The notes below the pieces were generated by a model. It had not been told where the DNA came from. It searched no databases and worked only from the letters and a program-made list of their open reading frames with translations. From Roseateles noduli (GTDB taxonomy: Bacteria; Pseudomonadota; Gammaproteobacteria; Burkholderiales; Burkholderiaceae_C), in contig NIOE01000002.1 of the NCBI GenBank assembly GCA_002205125.1, forward strand, positions 186,001 to 250,000: 64,000 bases of DNA, in the 5' to 3' direction. This document shows, piece by piece, positions 43,087 to 50,972 of this stretch. Each line of letters starts with the position of its first letter. Position 1 is the stretch's first letter. The translations under genes were made by a program, and so were the position numbers.

Positions 43087-43269
43087 ATGAACAAGGACCA
43101 AGTGAAGGGCGCCGTCAAGGACGCAGCCGGCAAGGTGCAACAGAAGACCGGTGAGGTCATCGGCAGCACCGAACAACAGGCCAAGGGCCTGGCCAAGCAG
43201 GTCGACGGCAAGGCCCAGAAGGCCTACGGCGACGTGAAGGAAGCGGCCAAGGACGCTGGCAAGCACTGA
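43087..43269 (+). CDS. CsbD family stress-response protein
   Basis: 60 residues, highly charged, of the CsbD/YjbJ type: MNKDQVKGAVKDAAGKVQQKTGEVIGS with the conserved Gln/Lys/Gly periodic pattern, then EQQAKGLAKQVDGKAQKAYGDVKEAAKDA. Members are abundant general-stress proteins of unknown biochemical role. TGGAGTAGACG gives the ribosome-binding site. A small hairpin (CTGCG-AGATA-CGCAG, 43053-43067) is in the leader, and a strong rho-independent terminator follows at 43287, so it is a single-gene transcript. Upstream is the 11-base repeat array. Confidence 0.92.
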   Translation: MNKDQVKGAVKDAAGKVQQKTGEVIGSTEQQAKGLAKQVDGKAQKAYGDVKEAAKDAGKH

Positions 43270-43286
43270 CGCCTGGCGCCAATGAC

Positions 43287-43321
43287 AACGCCGGCGGGAC
43301 GCGAGTCCCGCCGGCGTTTTT
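43287..43321 (+). terminator. Rho-independent terminator of csbD
   Basis: AACGCCGGCGGGA and TCCCGCCGGCGTT pair as a 13-base stem over a small loop and run into TTTTT. It is the clearest terminator in the window. Confidence 0.9.
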
Positions 43322-43375
43322 CATGGCCCGGATCGATCGATCGCGATCGCCCGGACGGACCGGACGGCCCGCGGC

Positions 43376-43528
43376 TCAGCCCGGCTTGTTCTTCAGCTTG
43401 CCCTTGGGCATCACGGCCGTCATCGGCGCGACGGGCCGGGTGGAGACGGAGGACGACTCCTTGGGCGTGCTGGTGTCCTTCTTCGGCTTCTTGTTGGCCT
43501 TGTCGTTGCGTTGCTCGCCTTTTGGCAT
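43376..43528 (-). CDS. Small lysine-rich protein, 50 residues
   Basis: Reads MPKGEQRNDKANKKPKKDTS at the start and ends with VMPKGKLKNKPG; the rest is Ser/Thr/Lys/Pro-rich with no hydrophobic stretch. AGAAGGA lies eight bases ahead of ATG 43528. The same MPKG motif opens the protein and recurs near its end. Short basic proteins of this form (MPKGxQRxNKExKKPKK) are common in Proteobacteria and are usually annotated hypothetical. A 79-codon open frame on the opposite strand here is its shadow. Located between the csbD terminator and the alpha/beta hydrolase gene; function unknown, perhaps nucleic-acid binding. Confidence 0.75.
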   Translation of the reverse strand: MPKGEQRNDKANKKPKKDTSTPKESSSVSTRPVAPMTAVMPKGKLKNKPG

Positions 43529-43595
43529 GGCTCGGTTTCCTTCTGGTGGTTCAGGGTCGTGATGGCGGCACTCTACTACTGCCGACGCCCTCCAG

Positions 43596-44999
43596 TCACT
43601 GGCCCCCCAGTGGCGGCGTCACGACGGCCTTTCCGTAACGACCGCCGGCATCCGCGACACGACCGTCGCGGATGAAGTCCCGCATCATCGCGAAGTAGCC
43701 CGGGGCGTAACGCGTCGAGACGCGTCGGCCGTCCGGCGCGAGCTCGAATTCGGTCATGCCGTGATCGGCGCCGGGATAGACGGCCAGCGTGTAGTGCTTG
43801 CCTGCTGCGATCAGCGACTGGATATCGGCTGCGGAGCCGGCGCTCGGCGCCACGCGGTCGTCCGCGCCGAGCACCCACAGCTGTGGCGTGCGCGAGGCCC
43901 GCAGCGTGGGCATAGGGTCGTAGCGGAAGGACACGTCGAACTTGTAGGTCGTGTTCAGCCCCACGAGGATCTGCGTCTTGTCGAGCGGCAGCACCAGGTG
44001 CAGGAAGTTGCCGCGGACGTCCTTGAACCACGGCTGCGACTTGTATTCCGAGCGCAAGGCGTCGAACGCCTCATAGCCTTCGCGGCCGCGCGACTCGATG
44101 ACCTTCTGGCCGGCGCGCGTGAGCGCGAGCGCCTTCCCGGTGTCCTGCGCGGAGTGCCGGTGGGCGCGCATCTCCAGCGCGACGCTCTGCAGGTCCTGTT
44201 CGAGCATGGAGACCGTCAGGCCGAAGCTCACGATCGCGAAGTCCACCGGCGCGCGGTCTGCCGCCAGCGGCGCGACCCATCCGCCCTGGCTGCCGCCTTG
44301 ATAACCGATGCGTCCGGCCCGTGGGCCCGCCAGTCGTCTCGCTTCCTTCATCGCCAGCACCGCGTCGTCGGCCAGCCGGGGGATGTCCTGCGTGTAGGCG
44401 CCGCCGGAAGCCCCGGTGCCCCGCTTGTCGAAGACGAAGACGCCGACGCCCTCCGCCGGGAACATGCGCTGAAGCGCATTGCCGTCCAGCGCGGAGTCCG
44501 TCTCGGAACCATGGAGGAGCACGACCACCGGCACCGGACCCTGGCCGCGCGGCATCACCAGACGGCCGACCAGCGGGACGCCGCCCGCATCGAAGCGGGT
44601 CTCGGTCACGTCGAACGCGATGCGCTTGCCGCGCTGTCCGCCGAAGGTGATGTCGCCGGTGCCGCAGTCGGTCGATGACAAGCTGTCCTTCGCCGGCTTG
44701 TCGGTCCAGCCGACGGTGCTGATCCACGCGCCGTCGGGCTGTGGGCGCAGTTGGCCCGTCTCGCCGTTGAAAGAAGTCCAACGCAAGGCGTCGCCTCGGG
44801 CCGGTGCAAGGTCCAGCGTCTGGCCGTTCTCCAGACGATAGGCACCCACCACGCAGTTTGTCGTCGCCGGGACAGTTGCCGTCGCCGTCGCGGACGCCGC
44901 AGCGGCCGGGGCCGGGGCTGTCTGCGCGGCCTGGGCCAAGGACGGCACAGGCGCCGTCGCGAGCGCCGCACAGAGCGGCAGCAGGACGAGTGTTTTCAT
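43596..44999 (-). CDS. Exported alpha/beta hydrolase
   Basis: 467 residues from ATG 44999 (MKTLVLLPLCAALATAPV), which begins a signal peptide cleaved near SLAQAAQ; GAGGGA sits upstream. An Ala/Thr-rich linker is followed by a small domain with two Cys (TNCVVGAYRL, STDCGTGDI) that may form a disulfide. The hydrolase domain begins near residue 155: VPVVVLLHGSETDSALDG with the oxyanion region, RIGYQGGSQGGWVAPL with nucleophile Ser in G-x-S-x-G form (GGSQGG), the Asp near LWVLGADDRVAP and the His in VYPGADHGMTEFEL. Catalytic triad complete. Substrate unknown, an ester or peptide in the periplasm. It stands divergent from the chemoreceptor gene with 350 bases between. Confidence 0.86.
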   Translation of the reverse strand: MKTLVLLPLCAALATAPVPSLAQAAQTAPAPAAAASATATATVPATTNCVVGAYRLENGQTLDLAPARGDALRWTSFNGETGQLRPQPDGAWISTVGWTDKPAKDSLSSTDCGTGDITFGGQRGKRIAFDVTETRFDAGGVPLVGRLVMPRGQGPVPVVVLLHGSETDSALDGNALQRMFPAEGVGVFVFDKRGTGASGGAYTQDIPRLADDAVLAMKEARRLAGPRAGRIGYQGGSQGGWVAPLAADRAPVDFAIVSFGLTVSMLEQDLQSVALEMRAHRHSAQDTGKALALTRAGQKVIESRGREGYEAFDALRSEYKSQPWFKDVRGNFLHLVLPLDKTQILVGLNTTYKFDVSFRYDPMPTLRASRTPQLWVLGADDRVAPSAGSAADIQSLIAAGKHYTLAVYPGADHGMTEFELAPDGRRVSTRYAPGYFAMMRDFIRDGRVADAGGRYGKAVVTPPLGGQ

Positions 45000-45351
45000 T
45001 CTTTTCCCTCGAAGCTCGGTCATCGGAGCCGGGAGTCTCGATGTCCGAACTCATTGCGGCGACGTCGAGATGACGCGCCGTCGACGCGCCATGACGAACT
45101 GCAATCCCCGGCGATGAAGCGCATCGCCGGCTGCAGCGCGGGGCTGCGTCGTCATCGATCCGTCATGCTTGGTTCCGTCGGTCCACGCGTAACGGCGCGC
45201 CTTTCGTCAAGCTGTTCACGCCCTCGCGGGGGACGCATCCGCACCGGGACTGTTCGCGGAAGAAACAAGCGCCTAGGCTCGCGCACCAATCCGGTCAGGC
45301 CTCCCCAGACGCCGCCGGCCGCTTCACTCCCATGTCCTGGAAGAGGTCCTC
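45000..45351. other. Intergenic region between the hydrolase and chemoreceptor genes
   Basis: 352 bases without a convincing gene. It holds the divergent upstream regions of both neighbours and a small inverted repeat (GCGATGAAGCGCATCGC). I see no tRNA, operator palindrome or flagellar-type promoter. Confidence 0.6.
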
Positions 45352-46896
45352 ATGACGCTGAACAACCTGCGTGTCGGTACCCGGCTTGGCGCCGGCTTTG
45401 CGCTCATCCTGCTGTTGCTGGCGCTGATGCTCGTCGTCAGCGTGCTGCGTCTGAGCAGCGCCTCGGTCGCCGTCCAGGGCATGATGGCCTCGCCGCTGGC
45501 CAAGGAGCGGCTGCTGGAGGAACAGCTGCGCAACGTCGTCGCCGGCGTCACGCGCGGCAAGGCGATCGCGAAGAACTCGGACGGCGGGCTGGAGGCGATC
45601 TTCCGCGACGAGGCCAAGGCCTCGACCGCGCGCGGCAACGAGATCGTCAAGGCGCTGGCGGAGCTGCCGACCGCCGACAGCGAGAAGCCGCTGCTGGACA
45701 AGTTCAACGCCGCGCGCAAGGCCTACCTCGACGCGCGGGACCGCATGATGGCGGCCAAGCGCGCCGACAAGGGCGACGAAGCCAACCGCATCTACGACAG
45801 CGAGTTCAGCGTCGTCGCGCCGGCGTATGTGGCCTCGCTGACCGCCGTGCTGGACTACCAGCGCAAGGTCATCGACGAGATGAACCAGACCATCGCCGCC
45901 GACACGGCGCGGGCGCAGTTCCAGCTGGAAGTGCTGGGCGTGATCGCCATCGCGCTGGGCATCGCGCTGGCGGTGATGCTGACCCGATCCATCACGCGCC
46001 CGATGGCGCAGGCGATCGAGCTGGTCGACGCGGTCGCGCAGGGCGACCTGTCCCGGCGCCTGCAGGTCGACGGACGCGACGAGATCGCGTACCTGATCGG
46101 CTCGCTCGGCAAGATGAGCCACGGGCTGACCGACCTCGTGCGTCAGGTGCGTCAGGCGTCGGAAGGCATCCAGACCGCCAGCGACGAGATGGCCACCGGC
46201 AACATGGACCTGAGCGCGCGCACCGAGCAGCAGGCCAGCTCGCTGGAGGAGACCGCGTCCTCGATGGAGCAGCTGAGCGCCGCCGTGCGGCACAACGCCG
46301 ACAGCGCGCACCAGGCCAACCAGCTGGCGCAGAACGCGTCCGACGTGGCGATCCAGGGCGGCGAGGTGGTCGGCCGCGTCGTCGAGACGATGAAGGGCAT
46401 CAACGACTCGTCGCGTCAGATCGGCGACATCATCGGCGTCATCGACGGGATCGCCTTCCAGACCAATATCCTCGCGCTGAACGCGGCCGTCGAAGCGGCG
46501 CGCGCGGGCGAGCAGGGCCGCGGTTTCGCCGTGGTGGCGTCGGAAGTGCGCTCGCTCGCCGGGCGTTCCGCCGAGGCGGCCAAGGAGATCAAGCGCCTGA
46601 TCACCGCCAGCGTCGAGCGCGTCGAGCAGGGCACGAAGATGGTGGACCGCGCCGGCGAGACGATGACGGAAGTCGTCGGCAGCATCCGCCGCGTCAACGA
46701 CATCATCGGCGAGATCAGCTCCGCCAGCAGCGAGCAGTCGAGCGGCGTCGCCCAGGTCGGCGAGGCCGTCACCCACATCGACCAGGCCACGCAGCAGAAC
46801 GCCGCGCTGGTCGAGCAGATGGCCGCGGCCGCGAGCGGACTGAAGTCGCAGGCCGAGCAGCTCGTCAAGGTCGTGGCGACGTTCAAGTTGGCTTGA
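45352..46896 (+). CDS. Methyl-accepting chemotaxis protein
   Basis: 514 residues. N-terminal membrane helix (LGAGFALILLLLALMLVVSVLRL), a periplasmic four-helix-type domain (about residues 32-190), second helix (VLGVIAIALGIALAVMLT), HAMP region with RSITRPMAQAIELVDAVAQGDLSRRL, and the long cytoplasmic coiled coil with the hairpin tip GIAFQTNILALNAAVEAARAG, identical in plan to Tsr/Tar-type receptors. Methylation sites (Gln/Glu pairs) flank the tip. It lacks a C-terminal CheR-tether pentapeptide. GGAAGAGGTCC precedes ATG 45352. The ligand is unknown; no che genes adjoin it. Confidence 0.95.
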   Translation: MTLNNLRVGTRLGAGFALILLLLALMLVVSVLRLSSASVAVQGMMASPLAKERLLEEQLRNVVAGVTRGKAIAKNSDGGLEAIFRDEAKASTARGNEIVKALAELPTADSEKPLLDKFNAARKAYLDARDRMMAAKRADKGDEANRIYDSEFSVVAPAYVASLTAVLDYQRKVIDEMNQTIAADTARAQFQLEVLGVIAIALGIALAVMLTRSITRPMAQAIELVDAVAQGDLSRRLQVDGRDEIAYLIGSLGKMSHGLTDLVRQVRQASEGIQTASDEMATGNMDLSARTEQQASSLEETASSMEQLSAAVRHNADSAHQANQLAQNASDVAIQGGEVVGRVVETMKGINDSSRQIGDIIGVIDGIAFQTNILALNAAVEAARAGEQGRGFAVVASEVRSLAGRSAEAAKEIKRLITASVERVEQGTKMVDRAGETMTEVVGSIRRVNDIIGEISSASSEQSSGVAQVGEAVTHIDQATQQNAALVEQMAAAASGLKSQAEQLVKVVATFKLA

Positions 46897-46975
46897 GCGC
46901 GCGAGCGATGCCCAGCACCGGCTCGGGCGCAAGAGAAGGCCGGGCTTGAATCGTCGAGCTGCTGCGGCCGGTGGG

Positions 46976-47221
46976 TCAGTCCGGCAAGCCGGGCCTGATC
47001 CCATACAACGCCAGCATCCCGAAGACATGCCCGATCGCGACGCCGGGTTCGCCGGACTCGATGCGCGCGATGGTCTGGACGTGGACGCCCAGTCGGGTGC
47101 CCGCCGCGCCCTGGCTCTCGCCGGCGGCCGTGCGCGCGGCTTTCGCCGCGGCGCCCAGCGCCTTGATCGCCTCAAGAGCGCCGTCGTCGATGTCCACGGA
47201 GATGCGTTTGCCTTGTGCCAT
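46976..47221 (-). CDS. Small XRE/Cro-type HTH protein
   Basis: 81 residues from ATG 47221 (MAQGKRISVDIDDGALEAIK). The N-terminal part is beta-like and acidic (ISVDIDDGAL); the HTH follows: AARTAAGESQGAAGTRLGVHVQTIARIESGEPGVA. Similar short proteins act as antitoxin-like or orphan regulators, but no toxin partner is adjacent: its neighbours are the chemoreceptor (convergent) and a small exported protein (divergent). No operator palindrome is seen near its start. Confidence 0.72.
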   Translation of the reverse strand: MAQGKRISVDIDDGALEAIKALGAAAKAARTAAGESQGAAGTRLGVHVQTIARIESGEPGVAIGHVFGMLALYGIRPGLPD

Positions 47222-47290
47222 GGGAGGGCATTCTCGCCGCTCGTTGCGCGGCATGCTGGCGGCTCGAGAAGAGCTTGTAAAGTGGCGCGC

Positions 47291-47659
47291 ATGAACCTCC
47301 GTCTTCTTTCGGCCGCCGCGGTGACGTTGCTTGCCGTCCAGTTCCCGTCGCCTTCGTTCGCCGCTCCAGGCGTACCGGCGCGTGTCGACTTCAAGACCAT
47401 GCCCGACTGCGCCAAGCTGCCCGCGCCCGAGGCGCCTGACGCGCCCGAATGGCATGGGCGTCTGGTCGTTGGCGTGAAGGCCGGCGTGATGGGCGGCAAG
47501 ATCAGTGAGCTGGACATCCGCCTGCTCGAACAACCCGCCGACCTGTCCAGACAGGTGCAGCGCGCGGTGAAGAACAACGTCATGGCCGCCATGTCCGATT
47601 GGCGATGCGCCAAGGAACTGCGGTCGCTGGAAGTGACCTTCACCTTCGATCGGCCCTGA
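47291..47659 (+). CDS. Small exported protein, TonB-C-like end
   Basis: 122 residues. Signal peptide (MNLRLLSAAAVTLLAVQF... SFAAPG) with cleavage near residue 25. The mature part has two Cys (MPDCAKL and DWRCAKEL) that may pair, and its C-terminus (VQRAVKNNVMAAMSDWRCAKELRSLEVTFTFDRP) resembles the last half of TonB C-terminal or TonB-like energy-transducer domains. It is likely periplasmic and without known role. Start ATG 47291 is the first that gives a signal peptide. Convergent with the MocR gene. Confidence 0.65.
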   Translation: MNLRLLSAAAVTLLAVQFPSPSFAAPGVPARVDFKTMPDCAKLPAPEAPDAPEWHGRLVVGVKAGVMGGKISELDIRLLEQPADLSRQVQRAVKNNVMAAMSDWRCAKELRSLEVTFTFDRP

Positions 47660-47677
47660 CGCCGGTCGGCGCGCCGC

Positions 47678-49225
47678 TCAGCGGCGTTTCGTCCTTGTCG
47701 GACGAGCCATCTCCCGCGCCGCTGCAATCGCGGCCGCGAGCCGCGGCAGCGCGTCGGTGAGGGACTCGTCACTCAGCGCGCTGTCGCCGAGCAGGACACC
47801 CGGCGCCGTCTGCACGCGCTGGCAGCAGTCGGCCACGAGTTCAAGGCGCAACCCGCGCTCCGCCGACGCCTTCACCAGGGCGTCGGCGGGCACGTCGTCC
47901 GGCAGCCACCAGGTGAAGTGGAAACCACCGTGTTCACCGCTGGTCCGCAGCGGCGCCGGTGCGACCGCGTGGCGCAGCGCTTCGAGCACGCGCTCCCGCC
48001 GCCGCGCATACACGGCGCGCGTGCGCCGGATATGGCGCGCCAGTCCGCCGTCGGCGATGAACGCGGCGAGCGCACGCTGCTCGATCAGACCGACCGCCGG
48101 TCCCATCGCGCGACACGCTGCGGCGAAGTCGGGAATCAGCGCCCGCGGCACCACGGCGTAGCCGATGCGCAGGTCGGCGAACATCGTCTTGTTGAAGCTG
48201 CCGCAATGGATGACGCGGTCGTCCTTGTCCAGACTCTTGAGCGCGGGCAGCGGCGCGCTGCGGTAGTTGAACTCGCTGTCGTAGTCATCTTCCAGCAGCC
48301 ACACCGAGCGCTCCTGCGCCCAGTTCAGCAGTTCGAGGCGGCGCGAGACCGGCATCGTCACGCCGGTCGGCGACTGATGCGCCGGCGTCACGTGGGCGAG
48401 CCGCACGCCGGCGTGCCGGCGCGCCCGCGCGACCGAGAAGCCCGACTCGTCGATCGCCACGGCAGCCAGGCGCCGAGCGAAGGGCGCGAAGATGTCCGCC
48501 GCGAGCGAATATCCCGGGTCCTCGATCAGCACCTTGTCCGTCGCGCGTAGCAGCACCCGCGCCGCGAGATTCAAGCCTTGGCGGATACCCGCGACGACGA
48601 TGACCTGCGCCGGATCGCAGGACACCCCCCGCGCGGCGCCGAGGTACCGCGCCACCTCCGTCCGCAACTCCCACGCGCCGAAGGCATCGTCCTCGGCGGT
48701 CGCCTGCAGCCGCGTGCCGCGGGCGGCCGCCTGAAGATGGCTGCGCCACTCGGCGAGCGGGAACAGCGCCGCGTCGGCCACACGCGCAACGAAGGTCGCA
48801 TCGTGGCGGGAAGGGCGCGCGGTGGCGGAGCGGGGCGCCTCTGACGATATCGGGTTCGAGGCAGCTTTCGCCGTTCGCGCCGACCGCTCAGGGCGCAGGA
48901 ACTGGTCGGGCAGCGTGGCGCTCACGTAGGTCCCGGAGCCGGCGACGCCGGCCACGTAGCCTTCCGCGCGCAACTGGTCGAAGGCGACCTCGACCGTCGA
49001 GCGCGCCACCGACAGCCGCTCGGCGAGCGCACGCGACGACGGCACCCGCATCCCCGCCTTGAGCGTCCCCTGCAGGATGGCCTTGCGCAGCAGCCGATAC
49101 ACCCAGGCTTGACGCGTCTCGCCGTCGACGAGCGGCAGCGCAGGAAGGTCGAAGGGCGTTCCGCCGGTGCCGGTGCCGGTGCCGGTGCCGACAACGGATC
49201 CGAGATTCGGAAGTGGCTTGCTCAA
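47678..49225 (-). CDS. MocR-type GntR/aminotransferase regulator
   Basis: 515 residues if translation begins at TTG 49225; start is uncertain, since no ATG precedes the winged helix and no clear ribosome-binding site is seen. The N-terminal GntR domain contains TLKAGMRVPSSRALAERLSVARSTVEVAFDQL; ahead of it stands a Gly-Thr run from a GCCGGT hexamer repeat. The aminotransferase-like domain has WLLEDDYDSEFNYRSAPLPAL and HCGSFNKTMFADLRIGY, with the pyridoxal-phosphate Lys in SFNKTMFA. MocR regulators use PLP and often an amino compound as signal. It is divergent from the reductase-M24 fusion gene, 54 bases away, and may regulate it. Confidence 0.88.
   Translation of the reverse strand: MSKPLPNLGSVVGTGTGTGTGGTPFDLPALPLVDGETRQAWVYRLLRKAILQGTLKAGMRVPSSRALAERLSVARSTVEVAFDQLRAEGYVAGVAGSGTYVSATLPDQFLRPERSARTAKAASNPISSEAPRSATARPSRHDATFVARVADAALFPLAEWRSHLQAAARGTRLQATAEDDAFGAWELRTEVARYLGAARGVSCDPAQVIVVAGIRQGLNLAARVLLRATDKVLIEDPGYSLAADIFAPFARRLAAVAIDESGFSVARARRHAGVRLAHVTPAHQSPTGVTMPVSRRLELLNWAQERSVWLLEDDYDSEFNYRSAPLPALKSLDKDDRVIHCGSFNKTMFADLRIGYAVVPRALIPDFAAACRAMGPAVGLIEQRALAAFIADGGLARHIRRTRAVYARRRERVLEALRHAVAPAPLRTSGEHGGFHFTWWLPDDVPADALVKASAERGLRLELVADCCQRVQTAPGVLLGDSALSDESLTDALPRLAAAIAAAREMARPTRTKRR
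49163..49186. repeat. Hexanucleotide repeat GCCGGT x4
   Basis: Four perfect copies in the 5' part of the MocR gene, encoding a Gly-Thr run between its start and the winged helix. Confidence 0.8.
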
Positions 49226-49279
49226 AAGGTTGAAAGTGGCTGTTCCGAGGAAGCCACAGTGTAGGCAGGATCGCTGTCC

Positions 49280-50968
49280 ATGCAAGTCCTCAAAACCTCC
49301 GCCGATGCGTTCACCCTCATGCCCCACGGGGTGCGCGTGCCCATGGCCGATCATCCGAGCGTGCTCGACGCCGCGTTGGCGGCGGGCCTCTCGGTGCCGT
49401 TCTCGTGCCAGCGCGGCGCCTGCGGCTCCTGCGCCGCGCAATGCATCGATGGTGAGGTCGAGCGCGCCGCGACCGCCTCAGCGAACGCGATCGACCCCGG
49501 TCCCGGGCGCGTGCTGATGTGTCAAGTGCGCGCCCGCGGCGATGTCGTCCTCGATGTGCCGGACTGGGTGCCTCAAGCGCCGCCGCGACGACTCACGCTG
49601 CACGTCCTGGCGCGCCGTGCGTTGAGCCCCGATGTCGTCGAGCTTGTGCTCGATCCGGGCTCGGGCGTCGCGACGCGGTCCGGGCACCATCTGCGCATCC
49701 AGCTGCCGGAAGGCGACCACCGCTGCTTCTCCATCGCCAATCGGCGCGAGAACGACCTCGATCCCATCGAGCTGCAAATCCGGCGGGTGCCGGGTGGCCG
49801 CTTCTCGGACGGATTGCTGGGTGAGCTGATGCCCGGCGATGCGCTGGAGGTCGAGGCGCCGTTCGGTGCTCCCGCGACGCTCGCGACAGGCGCGCCGTTG
49901 GTGCTGCTGGCCACCGGCACGGGCTACGCGGGCGTTCGGGCGTTGCTGCAAGCCGCGCTGGCCGATCGCGCGACGCCTGCTGTCACCCTCTACTGGAGCG
50001 GCCGCCACGAGGCGGATCACTACGCCCGGGCGGAACTGGATGCGTGGGCGGCGGTCGACAACCGCTTCAGGTGGCACGCGGTCTCGCCGCAGGCGACCAA
50101 GGGACATGCCGGACAGGACGACGCCCTGCAGCATCATGTGCAGGACCACGCGCTGGCGGGCGGGCACGACTGGTCCTCCGTTCGCGTGCACGCCTGCGGC
50201 AATCCGGCGATGTTGCGCGACGCGCGTCTCGCGTTGCAGGCTGCGGGACTGTCTGCCTCGCACTGGTTTGCCGATGCCTTCGTCGCCAGCGGTCGCGAGG
50301 CCGCGACGCACGCTTGGGAGCGCAGCGGGCCGCACTTCGATCTGGCCGGCATCGTGTCCGCGCGGGAGAAGTCGATCGCCGCGGTGACAGACATCGCCGC
50401 CTTGCTACGCCCCGGCATGTCGAGCGCCGAGGCGCACGCCCTGGCCGACGAACGTCTGCGCGCGATGGGCTCGCAGCGCAACTGGCATCCGACGATCGTG
50501 CGTTTCGGCGAGGACACGACCTGCACGTCGCGCGAGACGGGCGATCCCACGCGACGCCTGCGCGAGGACGACATCGTCTTCATCGACATCGGTCCGGTCT
50601 GGGACGGCTACGAGGGCGACTACGGCGACACCTTCGTCTTCGGCGACGACGAGGCGCACCTGCGCTGCGCCGAGGCCGCGCGCGCCGTGTTCACGGAGGC
50701 CCGCGCGGCGTGGGTGACCGGCGCGAGCGGCGTGGATCTCTACGCGTTGGCCGAGACCGCGGCGCAGCGGCACGGATGCACGCTGGTCCGCGAGATGGCC
50801 GGGCACCGCGTGTCCGACTTCCCCCACGCGCTCTACGGCCGGCACAAGCTGGCCCAAGCCGGCTTCGCGCCCGGAGACGGTCTCTGGGTGCTGGAGATCC
50901 AGGTCCGCGATCAGGTCCGGCCGATCGGCGCGTTCTTTGAGGACGTGCTGATGTCCAGGACGTGCTGA
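49280..50968 (+). CDS. Fusion of 2Fe-2S ferredoxin-NAD(P)H/FAD reductase with M24 metallopeptidase domain
   Basis: 562 residues in one uninterrupted frame. Part 1, residues 1-90: plant-type 2Fe-2S ferredoxin with Cys43, Cys48, Cys51 (SCQRGACGSC) and Cys81. Part 2, about 100-330: reductase with flavin motif RCFSIAN (138-144) and nucleotide loop LLATGTGYAGVRALL; the CGNPAML motif near 305 is the usual C-terminal NAD site. Part 3, about 345-562: an M24 (methionine aminopeptidase/Xaa-Pro) fold with DIGPVWDGYEGDYGDTFVF (Asp436, Asp447), MAGHRVSDFPHALYG (His) and the Glu residues of WVLEIQ and GAFFEDVL. All metal ligands of the family seem present. I know of no characterised enzyme with this order. 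It is divergent from the MocR gene and converges on the M81 peptidase gene five bases away. A role in oxidising and hydrolysing an amide or peptide is inference. Confidence 0.85.
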   Translation: MQVLKTSADAFTLMPHGVRVPMADHPSVLDAALAAGLSVPFSCQRGACGSCAAQCIDGEVERAATASANAIDPGPGRVLMCQVRARGDVVLDVPDWVPQAPPRRLTLHVLARRALSPDVVELVLDPGSGVATRSGHHLRIQLPEGDHRCFSIANRRENDLDPIELQIRRVPGGRFSDGLLGELMPGDALEVEAPFGAPATLATGAPLVLLATGTGYAGVRALLQAALADRATPAVTLYWSGRHEADHYARAELDAWAAVDNRFRWHAVSPQATKGHAGQDDALQHHVQDHALAGGHDWSSVRVHACGNPAMLRDARLALQAAGLSASHWFADAFVASGREAATHAWERSGPHFDLAGIVSAREKSIAAVTDIAALLRPGMSSAEAHALADERLRAMGSQRNWHPTIVRFGEDTTCTSRETGDPTRRLREDDIVFIDIGPVWDGYEGDYGDTFVFGDDEAHLRCAEAARAVFTEARAAWVTGASGVDLYALAETAAQRHGCTLVREMAGHRVSDFPHALYGRHKLAQAGFAPGDGLWVLEIQVRDQVRPIGAFFEDVLMSRTC

Positions 50969-50972
50969 TGCG

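Noticed and set aside
43323-43562. 79-codon plus-strand frame in the gap after csbD
   Set aside because: It overlaps the csbD terminator and is the shadow of the Lys-rich gene on the other strand, which has a proper ribosome site.
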